Shown piece after piece: positions 8,720 to 17,144 of a stretch of DNA of 64,000 bases. Both the position numbers and the translations under genes were made by a program. Within the stretch, counting starts at the first letter, position 1. Each line of letters starts with the position of its first letter. Location: the NCBI GenBank assembly GCA_029990205.1, contig JAPEKQ010000003.1, positions 124,001 through 188,000 of the forward strand, given 5' to 3'. Below the pieces are notes generated by a model. That model saw only the letters and a program-made list of their open reading frames with translations. It did not search any database and was not told where the DNA came from. Source of the stretch: a bacterium. Lineage in GTDB: Bacteria; Joyebacterota; Joyebacteria; Joyebacterales; Joyebacteraceae.

Positions 8720-8748
8720 TGACAGCTCGCCCGTCGGAGTCCATGCTG
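8720..8748 (+). promoter_or_regulatory. Possible promoter of the C25 protease gene
   Basis: A perfect -35 TTGACA (8720-8725) with a 17-base spacer leads to a weak -10, CATGCT (8743-8748). The predicted start is about 30 bases before the protease ATG and lies after the tRNA terminator. Confidence 0.35.
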
Positions 8749-8786
8749 GAGTGTGTGAACGTTGCCCACACGAGGAGTCCGCTCTG

Positions 8787-11700
8787 ATGAACACCGCCGG
8801 AAGGCTCCGCCTCGCCGCGATCGTCCCCGTGCTGCTGCTGTGCGCCGCGGCACAGGCGGCAACGCTCGAGCACACGCTGACATTCACCGAGCAGAACCTC
8901 GCGGTCGAGTCTCGTGGTGGATACGATCACGTCCGGCTCGGCGCGCACCTTCTCACCGACGAGGTCGGCGCGCCGCAGCTCCCCGTCGTCCCGGTACAGC
9001 TGGCGCTTCCGCCCGGCGCGGTGGTCACCGGCGTCTCGGTCACGCACACTGAGAGCGCCGAGATCATCGGAACATTCCGCCCCTATCCGGCTCAGGCGCC
9101 CCGCCTTCTGCCGATTCCGGGGATCGAGTTCCCGGCGAAGCCCTTCGCGAGACCCAGCGCAGCCCGCTATCAGACGACCGAGCCGTATCCCGCGGAACTC
9201 GTCCGTCTGAACTCGCGGGCGCTGTCCTCCGCGAACACCGTCGTCGGCCTGCTGGTGCACCCGGTCCAGTATCTGCCCGAGCGGGAGCGGCTACGCTTCT
9301 TCCGCACCATCACGTTCAGCATCGAGTACGAGACAGACGAACCGCCTCCTCTGCGCGAGGTCGGCACCTCGCGGGTGGCTTCCGCGCTCTCGTCGGTGCT
9401 CTCGAATCCGGAAGCCGCCGGCTCCGGGCGGCGCGCCGTCGCGCAGATGACGACGCGGCTCGACGCCGACGACATTGAATACGTCGTCGTGACGTCGGCG
9501 GCTCTCGAGCCCGAGTTCCTGCCCCTGGTCGACTGGAAGACCCAGAAGGGCGTACCGGCGACGATCGTGACGACGGAGTGGATCGACGCGAACTACACCG
9601 GCGATGATGCGCCGGCTCGTCTGCGAAGCTTCATCATGGACGCGCACGACACCTGGGGAACATCCTGGGTGCTCCTCGGCGGCGATACCGGCGTGGTACC
9701 GGTCAGATACTGCTTCGCAATGGACTGTGAGGCGAACTACCAGCCGGACGACAACGACATCCCGTGCGATCTCTACTACGCGGATCTCGACGGCGACTGG
9801 AACGCCGACGGGGACGACGTCTACGGCGAGATCGCGGACGCCATCGATCTCATTCCCGACGTTCTCGTCGGGCGCGCGTCCGTGCAGTACGCGGGAGACG
9901 TGCAGGCGTTCGTCGCGAAGACGCTCGCGTGGGAGCGCGGCCTGACCACGGACTACCAGCTCGACATGCTCATGGCGGGCGAGATCCTCTGGTCGGATCC
10001 CTATACGGACTCCGGTCTCGGCCTGGACATGATCGACTACGAATCGGTCCCTCCGCGCTACGACCCGATCGCGAAGCAGTACCAGGCACAGGGCAACGAG
10101 TCCCGCGAGAGCGTCATCGCCTCGCTCAACGACGGCGAGTGCCACTTCCTCCACGACGGTCACGCGTGGTTCACGGTCCTCGGGTGCGGTGACGGCTATC
10201 TTGACCGCGCCGACGCCTCCGGACTCACGAATCTGGACCGTCAACCCGTCGTCTACTCGATCGGGTGCTGGCCCGCGTCGTTCGACAAGGACTGCATCGC
10301 GGAGCGCCTCGTCGAGAACCCGACGGGCGGTGCCGTCGCGTTCATCGGCAACAGCAGGTACGGCTGGGGGTCGCCGGGGAATCCGGGATACGGATACTCC
10401 GACCGGTTCATGGCCGCGTTCTACCGACAGCTCTTCATCGAGGGCCGTCGGCACGCGGGGAGCGCGCTCGCGGCCGCCAAGGCCGAGTTCGCGCCGCTCT
10501 CGCAGTCGGAGAACGTCTACCGCTGGCACCAGTACGAGCTGAATCTGCTCGGTGACCCGGAGCTTCCCCTCTGGAGCGATGAGCCCGCGGTTCTGAGCGT
10601 CTCACATCCGGACTCGATCCCGGCGTCCGGCGCTCCGGTGAGTGTTGTGGTCTGGACGACGCAGGGGACGAGTTCCGGAGCTCTCGTCTGCATCACCAAC
10701 GGCTCGGACGTCTACGAGCGTGCTCTGACCAACGACGACGGGACCGCGCTATTCGACATCTCGACGACCGAACCGCATGACCTCTCGGTCACGGTCACCG
10801 CAGCCGACTGTCTCCCGTACGAATCTCTGATCACAGTCCGGATGGCCGGAGCCTATCTTGGAACGGGCGGCATCACCTTCGACGACACCTCAGGCGGCAA
10901 CGGGGACGGCCTCCCCAGACCGGGAGAGACCCTCGACTTCGAGTTCACTGTCAGCAATCTCGGTGGTGACGCCGCGCTCGGCGTGACCGTTCAGCTGAGC
11001 ACGACCGACCCGTGGATCACCTTGGTGGCAGACGAAGGGGACTACGGCGATGTGCCCGGCGGGGTACAGGCCGTGGCCGCGACTCCGTTCGCGCTCGAGG
11101 TCGTCGGCGGATGCCCGGACGGTCACGTCGCGCTGATCGAGGCAACGATCAGCGAGGTCGGGACCGGCCAGACCTGGACCGCCGCCATTCCGATCACCAT
11201 CGCGGCTCCCGTGCTCGGCATCACGTCGTACTCGATCGATGATACGGCCGGCGGCAACGGAAACGGCATTCCCGAGCCGGGCGAGCACTTCAGCCTGATG
11301 ATCTCCCTCACCAACAGCGGCACGGCGGCCGCGGGTGCGCCCGACGCGATCCTCTGGACCGCGGACACCTGGGCCGGCGTCACGGAGGGAGCCGCCTCTC
11401 TCCACACCCTCCCGGCGGGGGAGACGACGCACGCCGTCTTTGAGGTCGCTCTGGCGAGCGGATGTCCGATACCCCACTTCCCCGAACTCACGCTCGAGAC
11501 GGTGACCCAGGACGGGCTGGTCGACGCGGACGCGCTGGTCATCTCGGTCGGGACCACGGGATTCGCAACCGACTTCGAGGGACCCGCCATCGGCTGGTCC
11601 CACGGCGGAGCGAACAGCATGTGGAAGGCCACGGACCACCGGTCACACTCGGGAAGCACGAGCTGGTACTGCGGGCAGGAGGTGAGCTGGGTCTACGGGA

Positions 11701-12356
11701 ACGACATGCAGGCCTACCTCGACTCACCCGAGTTCGTTCTCGGCGCGGAGTCCGAGCTCTCGTTCTGGTGCTGGTACGACGTGACGATCTACGGCGTGGA
11801 CGGACTCTACATCCAGCTGATGTCCGACGGATCCGCCGTCGACACGCTCGATTTCATAGGAAGCGGCGGCGCTCTCGAGACGCTCGGGTCGATCGGAAAC
11901 GACTGGCTCGAGTACACCTACGCTCTGAGCGGAGAGCCCGGCGACACGGTGAATGTCAGGTTCCTCTTCGTCAGCGACTCGGCCGATGCCGCCGAGGGAG
12001 TCTACATCGACGATGTCGAGGTCTCGTCGCTGATCGAGTCCAGCGGCACGGACGTCTCCGACGACACGGAGCTGCCATCGCTCATCCAGCTTCATCAGAA
12101 CAGTCCGAATCCTTTCACTCCGTCCACGACCATCCGGTTCGCTCTGTCGGTCCCCCTGCGGGTCAATCTGTCCATCTACGGCATTCAGGGACGTCTCATC
12201 CGGACCCTCGTCGACGACGTGAGGTCGCCGGGCGATCACATCGTCGAGTGGGATGGACGCGATGCGGCCGGCGCCGATGTGGCCGCCGGCGTCTATCTCT
12301 ACCGCCTGTCCACGGGCGAACTCGAAGAGACCAGGAAGATGATCCTCGTCAGGTAG
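8787..12356 (+). CDS. Secreted gingipain-like C25 cysteine protease with a type IX-style sorting domain
   Basis: The 1189-residue product has a signal peptide (about residues 1-27, ending AAAQAA), a propeptide-like region (to about residue 230), and a C25 catalytic domain from about residue 235. The catalytic pair reads as His459 (block HDGHAW) and Cys494 (block VYSIGCWP), matching the gingipain His and Cys order. Two CARDB-like adhesion repeats follow, both starting with the block DDTxGGNG, then a jelly-roll-like region. The end is a FlgD-like Ig domain introduced by QNSPNPFTPSTTI, as in type IX sorting domains. The ATG at 8787 follows GAGGAG; in-frame starts further upstream run into the tRNA. 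A PorV/PorQ-like gene lies two genes downstream. Confidence 0.9.
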   Translation: MNTAGRLRLAAIVPVLLLCAAAQAATLEHTLTFTEQNLAVESRGGYDHVRLGAHLLTDEVGAPQLPVVPVQLALPPGAVVTGVSVTHTESAEIIGTFRPYPAQAPRLLPIPGIEFPAKPFARPSAARYQTTEPYPAELVRLNSRALSSANTVVGLLVHPVQYLPERERLRFFRTITFSIEYETDEPPPLREVGTSRVASALSSVLSNPEAAGSGRRAVAQMTTRLDADDIEYVVVTSAALEPEFLPLVDWKTQKGVPATIVTTEWIDANYTGDDAPARLRSFIMDAHDTWGTSWVLLGGDTGVVPVRYCFAMDCEANYQPDDNDIPCDLYYADLDGDWNADGDDVYGEIADAIDLIPDVLVGRASVQYAGDVQAFVAKTLAWERGLTTDYQLDMLMAGEILWSDPYTDSGLGLDMIDYESVPPRYDPIAKQYQAQGNESRESVIASLNDGECHFLHDGHAWFTVLGCGDGYLDRADASGLTNLDRQPVVYSIGCWPASFDKDCIAERLVENPTGGAVAFIGNSRYGWGSPGNPGYGYSDRFMAAFYRQLFIEGRRHAGSALAAAKAEFAPLSQSENVYRWHQYELNLLGDPELPLWSDEPAVLSVSHPDSIPASGAPVSVVVWTTQGTSSGALVCITNGSDVYERALTNDDGTALFDISTTEPHDLSVTVTAADCLPYESLITVRMAGAYLGTGGITFDDTSGGNGDGLPRPGETLDFEFTVSNLGGDAALGVTVQLSTTDPWITLVADEGDYGDVPGGVQAVAATPFALEVVGGCPDGHVALIEATISEVGTGQTWTAAIPITIAAPVLGITSYSIDDTAGGNGNGIPEPGEHFSLMISLTNSGTAAAGAPDAILWTADTWAGVTEGAASLHTLPAGETTHAVFEVALASGCPIPHFPELTLETVTQDGLVDADALVISVGTTGFATDFEGPAIGWSHGGANSMWKATDHRSHSGSTSWYCGQEVSWVYGNDMQAYLDSPEFVLGAESELSFWCWYDVTIYGVDGLYIQLMSDGSAVDTLDFIGSGGALETLGSIGNDWLEYTYALSGEPGDTVNVRFLFVSDSADAAEGVYIDDVEVSSLIESSGTDVSDDTELPSLIQLHQNSPNPFTPSTTIRFALSVPLRVNLSIYGIQGRLIRTLVDDVRSPGDHIVEWDGRDAAGADVAAGVYLYRLSTGELEETRKMILVR

Positions 12357-12374
12357 TGTGGGGGAGGCGCGGCG

Positions 12375-12674
12375 GTGAGCATCCTGAAGAGGACCCCACA
12401 TGCCGAGGTGCGGCTGTCGCAGGAGCAGCGGCGACACGCTCAGATCTCAACGGCCACCCTCCAGTACATGCTCGAATACGGCATATCACATGAAACATGG
12501 CTTCGCTGGCAGCGCGGCTTTCTCCTCGGTATCGCGGAGGAGGAGGCCGACCTGTATGAAGCCATGCGCCTCTCCGAGCGTCTCAACAAAGTAGACCGGA
12601 ACGTCAGAAGGACCTCCTCGGAGAATGAGCGACTCCGCTCGGAGCTCGTTGCCAGAGCTCTGGAGGATGGCTGA
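12375..12674 (+). CDS. Small protein of unknown function, predicted helical
   Basis: I do not recognise this 99-residue protein. It starts at a GTG preceded by GGGGGAGG, 18 bases after the protease stop, so it is probably translated from the same mRNA. There is no signal peptide or membrane segment. The second half (about residues 62-95) is rich in Leu, Glu and Arg with heptad spacing, suggesting a short coiled coil. The first half contains several Trp/Tyr/Phe residues (YMLEYGISHETWLRWQRGFL). Its place between a secreted protease and a PorV-like protein is the only hint of function. It could also be a regulator. Confidence 0.55.
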   Translation: MSILKRTPHAEVRLSQEQRRHAQISTATLQYMLEYGISHETWLRWQRGFLLGIAEEEADLYEAMRLSERLNKVDRNVRRTSSENERLRSELVARALEDG

Positions 12675-12810
12675 CGTTCGCAAAGGCGCGTAGGATTTCG
12701 CTTTACAAGCAGGAGGGAGCGTGCTAGAAGTGAATCGAATGGACTCGGACGCGCTCCCCGGACAGTCGACCGGCGGGCAAGTCGGATTCGTCTATCCGCA
12801 TGGGAGGGAC

Positions 12811-13785
12811 ATGCTCCGCAATGTGATTCCGGCACTCGCGATTCTGGTGATCGCGCTTCTCCTCATCGTGCCGGCTGATGAGACGTACGCTGCGGACAAG
12901 TACGCCGGCGAGTTTCTCACACATGGCGTCGGTGCGCGCGCGCTTGGCATGGGCAGCGCATATGTCGCGGTCGCCGATGGCGTAACGGCCGGGTACTGGA
13001 ATCCGGCGGGCGTCGCCGAGGTCGAGTCGCGGGCAGTCCAGTTCATGCACTCCGAGACCTTCGGAGACGTCGTCAACTACGACACGGGTGCGTACGTGCA
13101 TCCGCTCAACGAGGGCGCCAGCGTCGCGCTGACGTACGTGCGGCTGGCCGTCGATGACATCCCGTTCACGGACTTCGAAGAGGACGAGGATCGCATCTAC
13201 TACGACCTGGCCCGGATCTCATGGGAGAGCGACTCCGAGTCGGCGCTTTTCATGACGTATGGCAGAACGGTCTCAACCGACCTCCGACTCGGCGCGAGCC
13301 TCAAGCTGATCCGCAAGAGCATCGGCGAGTACTCGTGCTACGGTCTCGGGTTCGATCTCGGCGCGAAGTACGACGTCGGCGCGGGGGTCACCTTCGGCGC
13401 CAACATCCAGGACGCCACGACGACCTATCTGGCCTGGGACACGAAGGAGAAGGAGCGCATCTGGCCGACCGCGAAGCTCGGTGTCGCCTGGACGCGCGAT
13501 ATCGCATCGCTTGGAGGCCGTGTCATTGCGGCGGCGGACGCCGATGTCCGCTTCGAGAAGCGATGGATGGCTGACGAGTATCACATCGGCGATGTCACAG
13601 CCGATACGCACTACGGGCTCGAGTTCGTCTACCGCGACGCGGTCGCGGTGCGGGCGGGGCTCGCGATGGGACAGCTGACGGCCGGCGCTGGCATCGGCTT
13701 CGGCGGTTTCGTCGTAGACTACGCATACGGAAGACATGAGTATCTGGACTCGAGTCACAGGGTCTCCGCGTCCTATTCATTCTAG
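12811..13785 (+). CDS. PorV/PorQ-family outer-membrane beta-barrel protein
   Basis: The 324-residue product has a signal peptide (hydrophobic stretch residues 5-19, cleavage likely after YAA) followed by the family block FLTHGVGARALGMGSAYVAV and GYWNPAGVAEV. This glycine-rich start is shared by PorV/PorQ (UPF0164, FadL-like) barrels. The rest is alternating beta-strand sequence and the C-terminus ends in SYSF, an aromatic outer-membrane signature. PorV shuttles type IX cargo to the attachment complex. Start choice: ATG 12811 puts the signal peptide at the N-terminus. A GTG at 12721 with a strong AGGAGGGA site would add 30 residues and cannot be excluded. Confidence 0.85.
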   Translation: MLRNVIPALAILVIALLLIVPADETYAADKYAGEFLTHGVGARALGMGSAYVAVADGVTAGYWNPAGVAEVESRAVQFMHSETFGDVVNYDTGAYVHPLNEGASVALTYVRLAVDDIPFTDFEEDEDRIYYDLARISWESDSESALFMTYGRTVSTDLRLGASLKLIRKSIGEYSCYGLGFDLGAKYDVGAGVTFGANIQDATTTYLAWDTKEKERIWPTAKLGVAWTRDIASLGGRVIAAADADVRFEKRWMADEYHIGDVTADTHYGLEFVYRDAVAVRAGLAMGQLTAGAGIGFGGFVVDYAYGRHEYLDSSHRVSASYSF

Positions 13786-13889
13786 CGGCGCGAGACATCC
13801 TGGACCGGGACGATAAGCCGCCGGCTGGCGTGCCGGACCGATCACGCGGCGGCCGATCGAGGAAGCCCCTCGGAAAGGAGAAGCGACAG

Positions 13890-15254
13890 ATGCTGAGAAC
13901 GGGCAGACGGGCCTGGCCCATTGCTCTGACGGCTCTCGCACTGCTGACTCTCGGACTTGGAACAGGTTGTGAAAGCGTCGAGACCATGGGACCGGACGAG
14001 ACTCCACCCACGGGCACGACCGTATCGAACCCCGAAGACGGTTCGGCCGTGAACAGCGATGTGATCAATGTCCGAGGTCGCGCGGAGGTCGGCGCAGAGG
14101 TCAAGGTCTACGTCAACGATGTGCTGTCGGGAAGCGCGGTAGCCGCCCCCGCGATTCCGTACGACGGACTGCAGGGACGCTACACGGTCGAGGACGTGGA
14201 TCTCGGTGTTGAAGGTGACAAGGCGATCCGCGTCGTGACGACCGATCTCTATGGCAACGTGGCTGACCAGCCGGTCCTCTTGTCCATTGAACTGGACATG
14301 ACGGCCCCGCCGGTGGCCTTCGAGACGATCAACCCGCCCGAGGACGTCACGTACAACCCGTTTGACATGCGGTGGGAGACGGGGGTGCCTGCGGTGCGCC
14401 TCGTGGGTCGGACCGACACGCTGGCGGCCGGACAGCACGTTCGATACAACGGTATCAATACGTTCGAGCCGGACTCCACGTTCGCGTTCCCGGCCGGCGC
14501 CGGGCTTCCGGACTCGCTTCGTTTCTGGATCCCGATGACGGCTCCGGCACTGACGTCCGCGAATCCGGACAGTCAGATCACCTACTTCGTCGAGTCCTAC
14601 GATCACGCCGGCAACACGTCATCGGTCCCGGTGGAGCTCTATTGGAACGCCGAGGGCAAGGACACGGTGTTGACCCATGTCGTGATCGACGAGCCGATCT
14701 CGTTCGATGATTACGTTACTGGGCAGGCAGGCATGGAACTCGCGGCCGGGTACCAGGCTCCGGTCTGGGCGAACTACGTCATCGGCATCCGATACTACAT
14801 CGGAAACGACAATGAGACGGACCCGCAGAACCCGCAGACTCCGACGACGAAGCCGTTCACGGCGTGGGTCTGGCGTCCGAACAGCGACGCCACACCGCAG
14901 CCGGGAGTCAAGGCCAACGATGGCATGAACTCGGGCTCGCAGTACCCCGAGGCGGAGTGGCTCGAACTGATGCTCCCGAACGCGGTGGACATCAGCAACA
15001 ACGAGCACTTCCCGAACAAGGTGTTCTTCGTCGGTTTGGAGTGGGAGAACAGGAACAACCCGTACATCGGTCTTGACACGACCGAGGGCCAGGTCGACTA
15101 CAACTCCTGGAGGCTCCCGTGGTACCCGCCGTGGGAGATCCTCGACCTGGCGGACGTGATGATCGAGGCGATCGTTTCGGACATCCCGGCCGTCACGGAG
15201 GGCGCTCGCACGCTGGCCATCCGCGTGGGTGAGACCACGGTCAGCTCCCGCTAG
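13890..15254 (+). CDS. Putative lipoprotein with an N-terminal Ig-like domain
   Basis: The 454-residue product has a lipoprotein signal peptide with Arg-rich start, hydrophobic core and the lipobox-like LGLGTGC at Cys27. Residues about 38-75 look like a bacterial Ig-type domain (PEDGSAVNSDVINVRGRAEV). The middle and C-terminal parts are beta-rich with many Trp and Pro (for example WRLPWYPPWEI) and match no family I can name. The ATG follows AAAGGAG by nine bases. It is the last gene of the protease/PorV-like group and is followed by a strong terminator, so it probably belongs to the same surface-protein unit. Confidence 0.75.
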   Translation: MLRTGRRAWPIALTALALLTLGLGTGCESVETMGPDETPPTGTTVSNPEDGSAVNSDVINVRGRAEVGAEVKVYVNDVLSGSAVAAPAIPYDGLQGRYTVEDVDLGVEGDKAIRVVTTDLYGNVADQPVLLSIELDMTAPPVAFETINPPEDVTYNPFDMRWETGVPAVRLVGRTDTLAAGQHVRYNGINTFEPDSTFAFPAGAGLPDSLRFWIPMTAPALTSANPDSQITYFVESYDHAGNTSSVPVELYWNAEGKDTVLTHVVIDEPISFDDYVTGQAGMELAAGYQAPVWANYVIGIRYYIGNDNETDPQNPQTPTTKPFTAWVWRPNSDATPQPGVKANDGMNSGSQYPEAEWLELMLPNAVDISNNEHFPNKVFFVGLEWENRNNPYIGLDTTEGQVDYNSWRLPWYPPWEILDLADVMIEAIVSDIPAVTEGARTLAIRVGETTVSSR

Positions 15255-15285
15255 CGCGACCCGGTACACAAGCGACAACGAAGTA

Positions 15286-15313
15286 GCCCCCCGGTCCTGT
15301 CGGATCGGGGGGC
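15286..15313. terminator. Strong, probably bidirectional terminator
   Basis: A 12-pair stem (15286-15297 with 15302-15313, one G.T) closes the loop TGTC, followed by TTCTCATT. It lies between the convergent lipoprotein gene (plus) and the transglycosylase gene (minus), so it can serve both. The rest of the gap to 15433 holds only a short imperfect repeat around TCGAGCC. Confidence 0.85.
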
Positions 15314-15433
15314 TTCTCATTGCGTTGGAGTCTTGAGTGCTCGAGCCATGAGCCTCGAGCCTTGAGGTCCTGCGCTGAACGATATCCGAGGCGCCGGTCC
15401 GAACGGGGCCGCCACGCGATCTCGGGAGAGAGA

Positions 15434-16990
15434 CTACATCGGGATCTTGATCGTGTCGCCGGGGTAGATGCGGGAGCGCCATCCGAGACCGTTGGCTCGC
15501 AGTACCGACCTGGTACTCCTGCCGTGCCGACGCGCGATCGAAGAGACCGTGTCTCCGCGCCGCACCTTGTAGTATGTGAAGTTCTCGGAGGAGGAACGGT
15601 CGCCGATGGCATCCTCGGGACCGATGGGGATGATGACGTAGTCCCCGGGGTAGATGCGATGAACGTTCGTGATGTCATTGACGCCCATGACGGCCCTGAC
15701 GCTTGTCCCGTAGGCACGAGCGATCCCGGAGAGCGTCTCGCCGCGCGTCACCTTGTGGCGAGTCCACGTCACGCGCTCGTCGGGAGGGATGCTCTCGATA
15801 GCCGCGACACATACCGAGGCCGTTCCCACGGGGACGCGCACCGTCGTCGGGTCGGCCGAGGGAGGAGTGCACCAGCGGCGAATGGCCGGGTTCATCTCCC
15901 GGATCGTCTCCGTGCTTACGCCGGCGGCATCCGCGATAACGCCGAGGTCCGTCGCGTCCGTCACTTCGATGCTGTCGTACGCCAGCGGCTCGCCGCTGCA
16001 GCGCTCGAATCCATATGCCTGTGGATCGCGAACGATGAGCACGGCGGCCATGAACTTGGGGACGAAGTTCTCAGTCTCCCGAGGGAGATCGAGACACCAG
16101 TAGTCGGGACAGGAAGGACTCTTGCGCTGCGCCCTGGAGACGCGTCCCTCGCCGGAGTTGTATCCCGCGAGAGCAAGTTCCCACGACCCGAACATCTCGT
16201 AGAGCGTGGTGAGATACTTCGCGGCCGCGTACGTGGCCTTCTCCGGGTCACGCCGTTCATCGACCCACCAGTCGACACGAAGATCGTGCATCCTCGCACT
16301 GCTCGAGATGAACTGCCACATCCCGACGGCGTGCGCGTGTGAGTACGCCTTCGGGCTGAGACCGCTCTCGATCATGGCGAGACAGAAGAGCTCGCTTGGG
16401 AGGTCGTGCTCGGCCAGAATACGCTCCACCATGGGCCGGTACTTCGGCTCGCGAGAGAGCCAGCGCGCCATCACCGGGCGTCCGCGGCCCTGGAAGTAGT
16501 CGAGCCACTTCTGAACGCGGCTGTTGATCTCGACCGGCACCTCGCTGACGACCGTCTTCTCACGCGACTCGCTGATCGTCCTCCTGACGACCATCGTGTC
16601 GCGGTGCGCGTTCGATGTGGGTGAGGGTGGCGCGGCCGCCGCAACCGGCTCCGACACGTACCCGCCCCGGCTCAGTATCCCGAGGAAGTGGTCGGCACGG
16701 GATGCAAGTGAAGAGCGCCAGGATTCCACCTCGTCCGACTCGGCTCTGGTGCCGTTGCCAAGCACGGCTGCGGTGCGATCGAGCAACGCGCCGGCCTCGT
16801 CCCACTCGTCTTCAACGTAGTGAGAGAGCGCTTCACGATAGAGCCGCTCGGCGACTGCGAGCGAGTCAGCGGAGAAGGGTTCGGTGGAAGAGCCGGACCG
16901 CCGCGGGTCCGTCTCGACGTCCGGCGTGGCGAATCCGCAGCCGGACGCGATCAGAAGGAGACCTGTGAGGAGCAGCGCGAGTCGTCTCAT
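15434..16990 (-). CDS. mltD: MltD-like membrane-bound lytic murein transglycosylase with two LysM domains
   Basis: Cleaves peptidoglycan glycan strands with formation of 1,6-anhydro-muramic ends. The 518-residue product is a lipoprotein (lipobox IASGC, Cys18). A SLT lysozyme-like domain at about residues 185-310 carries catalytic Glu208 (block LAMIESGLSPKAYS), the block AVGMWQF and ALAGYNSGEGRV. Two LysM peptidoglycan-binding repeats follow at about 408-452 and 472-518. The region before the SLT domain (residues 20-130) is hydrophilic and helical. It is transcribed toward the bidirectional terminator and faces away from the cyclase gene. Confidence 0.92.
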   Translation of the reverse strand: MRRLALLLTGLLLIASGCGFATPDVETDPRRSGSSTEPFSADSLAVAERLYREALSHYVEDEWDEAGALLDRTAAVLGNGTRAESDEVESWRSSLASRADHFLGILSRGGYVSEPVAAAAPPSPTSNAHRDTMVVRRTISESREKTVVSEVPVEINSRVQKWLDYFQGRGRPVMARWLSREPKYRPMVERILAEHDLPSELFCLAMIESGLSPKAYSHAHAVGMWQFISSSARMHDLRVDWWVDERRDPEKATYAAAKYLTTLYEMFGSWELALAGYNSGEGRVSRAQRKSPSCPDYWCLDLPRETENFVPKFMAAVLIVRDPQAYGFERCSGEPLAYDSIEVTDATDLGVIADAAGVSTETIREMNPAIRRWCTPPSADPTTVRVPVGTASVCVAAIESIPPDERVTWTRHKVTRGETLSGIARAYGTSVRAVMGVNDITNVHRIYPGDYVIIPIGPEDAIGDRSSSENFTYYKVRRGDTVSSIARRHGRSTRSVLRANGLGWRSRIYPGDTIKIPM

Positions 16991-17071
16991 GGTCGGACAG
17001 GATATCCTCAGTGCCCTGATTCACGCAAGCGGAAACCGACCCGGCACTTGTTTTTGCGGTCTCCGTCTGTC

Positions 17072-17100
17072 TTGACTGTTACTTGACTATAGTTTACAAT
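17072..17100 (+). promoter_or_regulatory. Sigma-70-type promoter of the cyclase-yqeC operon
   Basis: TTGACT (17072-17077), a 17-base spacer and TACAAT (17095-17100) form a good -35/-10 pair in an AT-rich patch of this GC-rich DNA. A second TTGACT begins 11 bases after the first (17083-17088), giving a direct repeat over the promoter. The start codon at 17145 is about 38 bases after the predicted transcript start. Confidence 0.62.
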
Positions 17101-17144
17101 TTTGATGTTCGGGACCCACCTGCACAGACTCCGGGACGGCGATC

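Noticed and set aside
15339-15367. Repeated TCGAGCC elements in the gap before the transglycosylase gene
   Set aside because: Too short and imperfect to call a repeat element, and no mobile-element feature is near.
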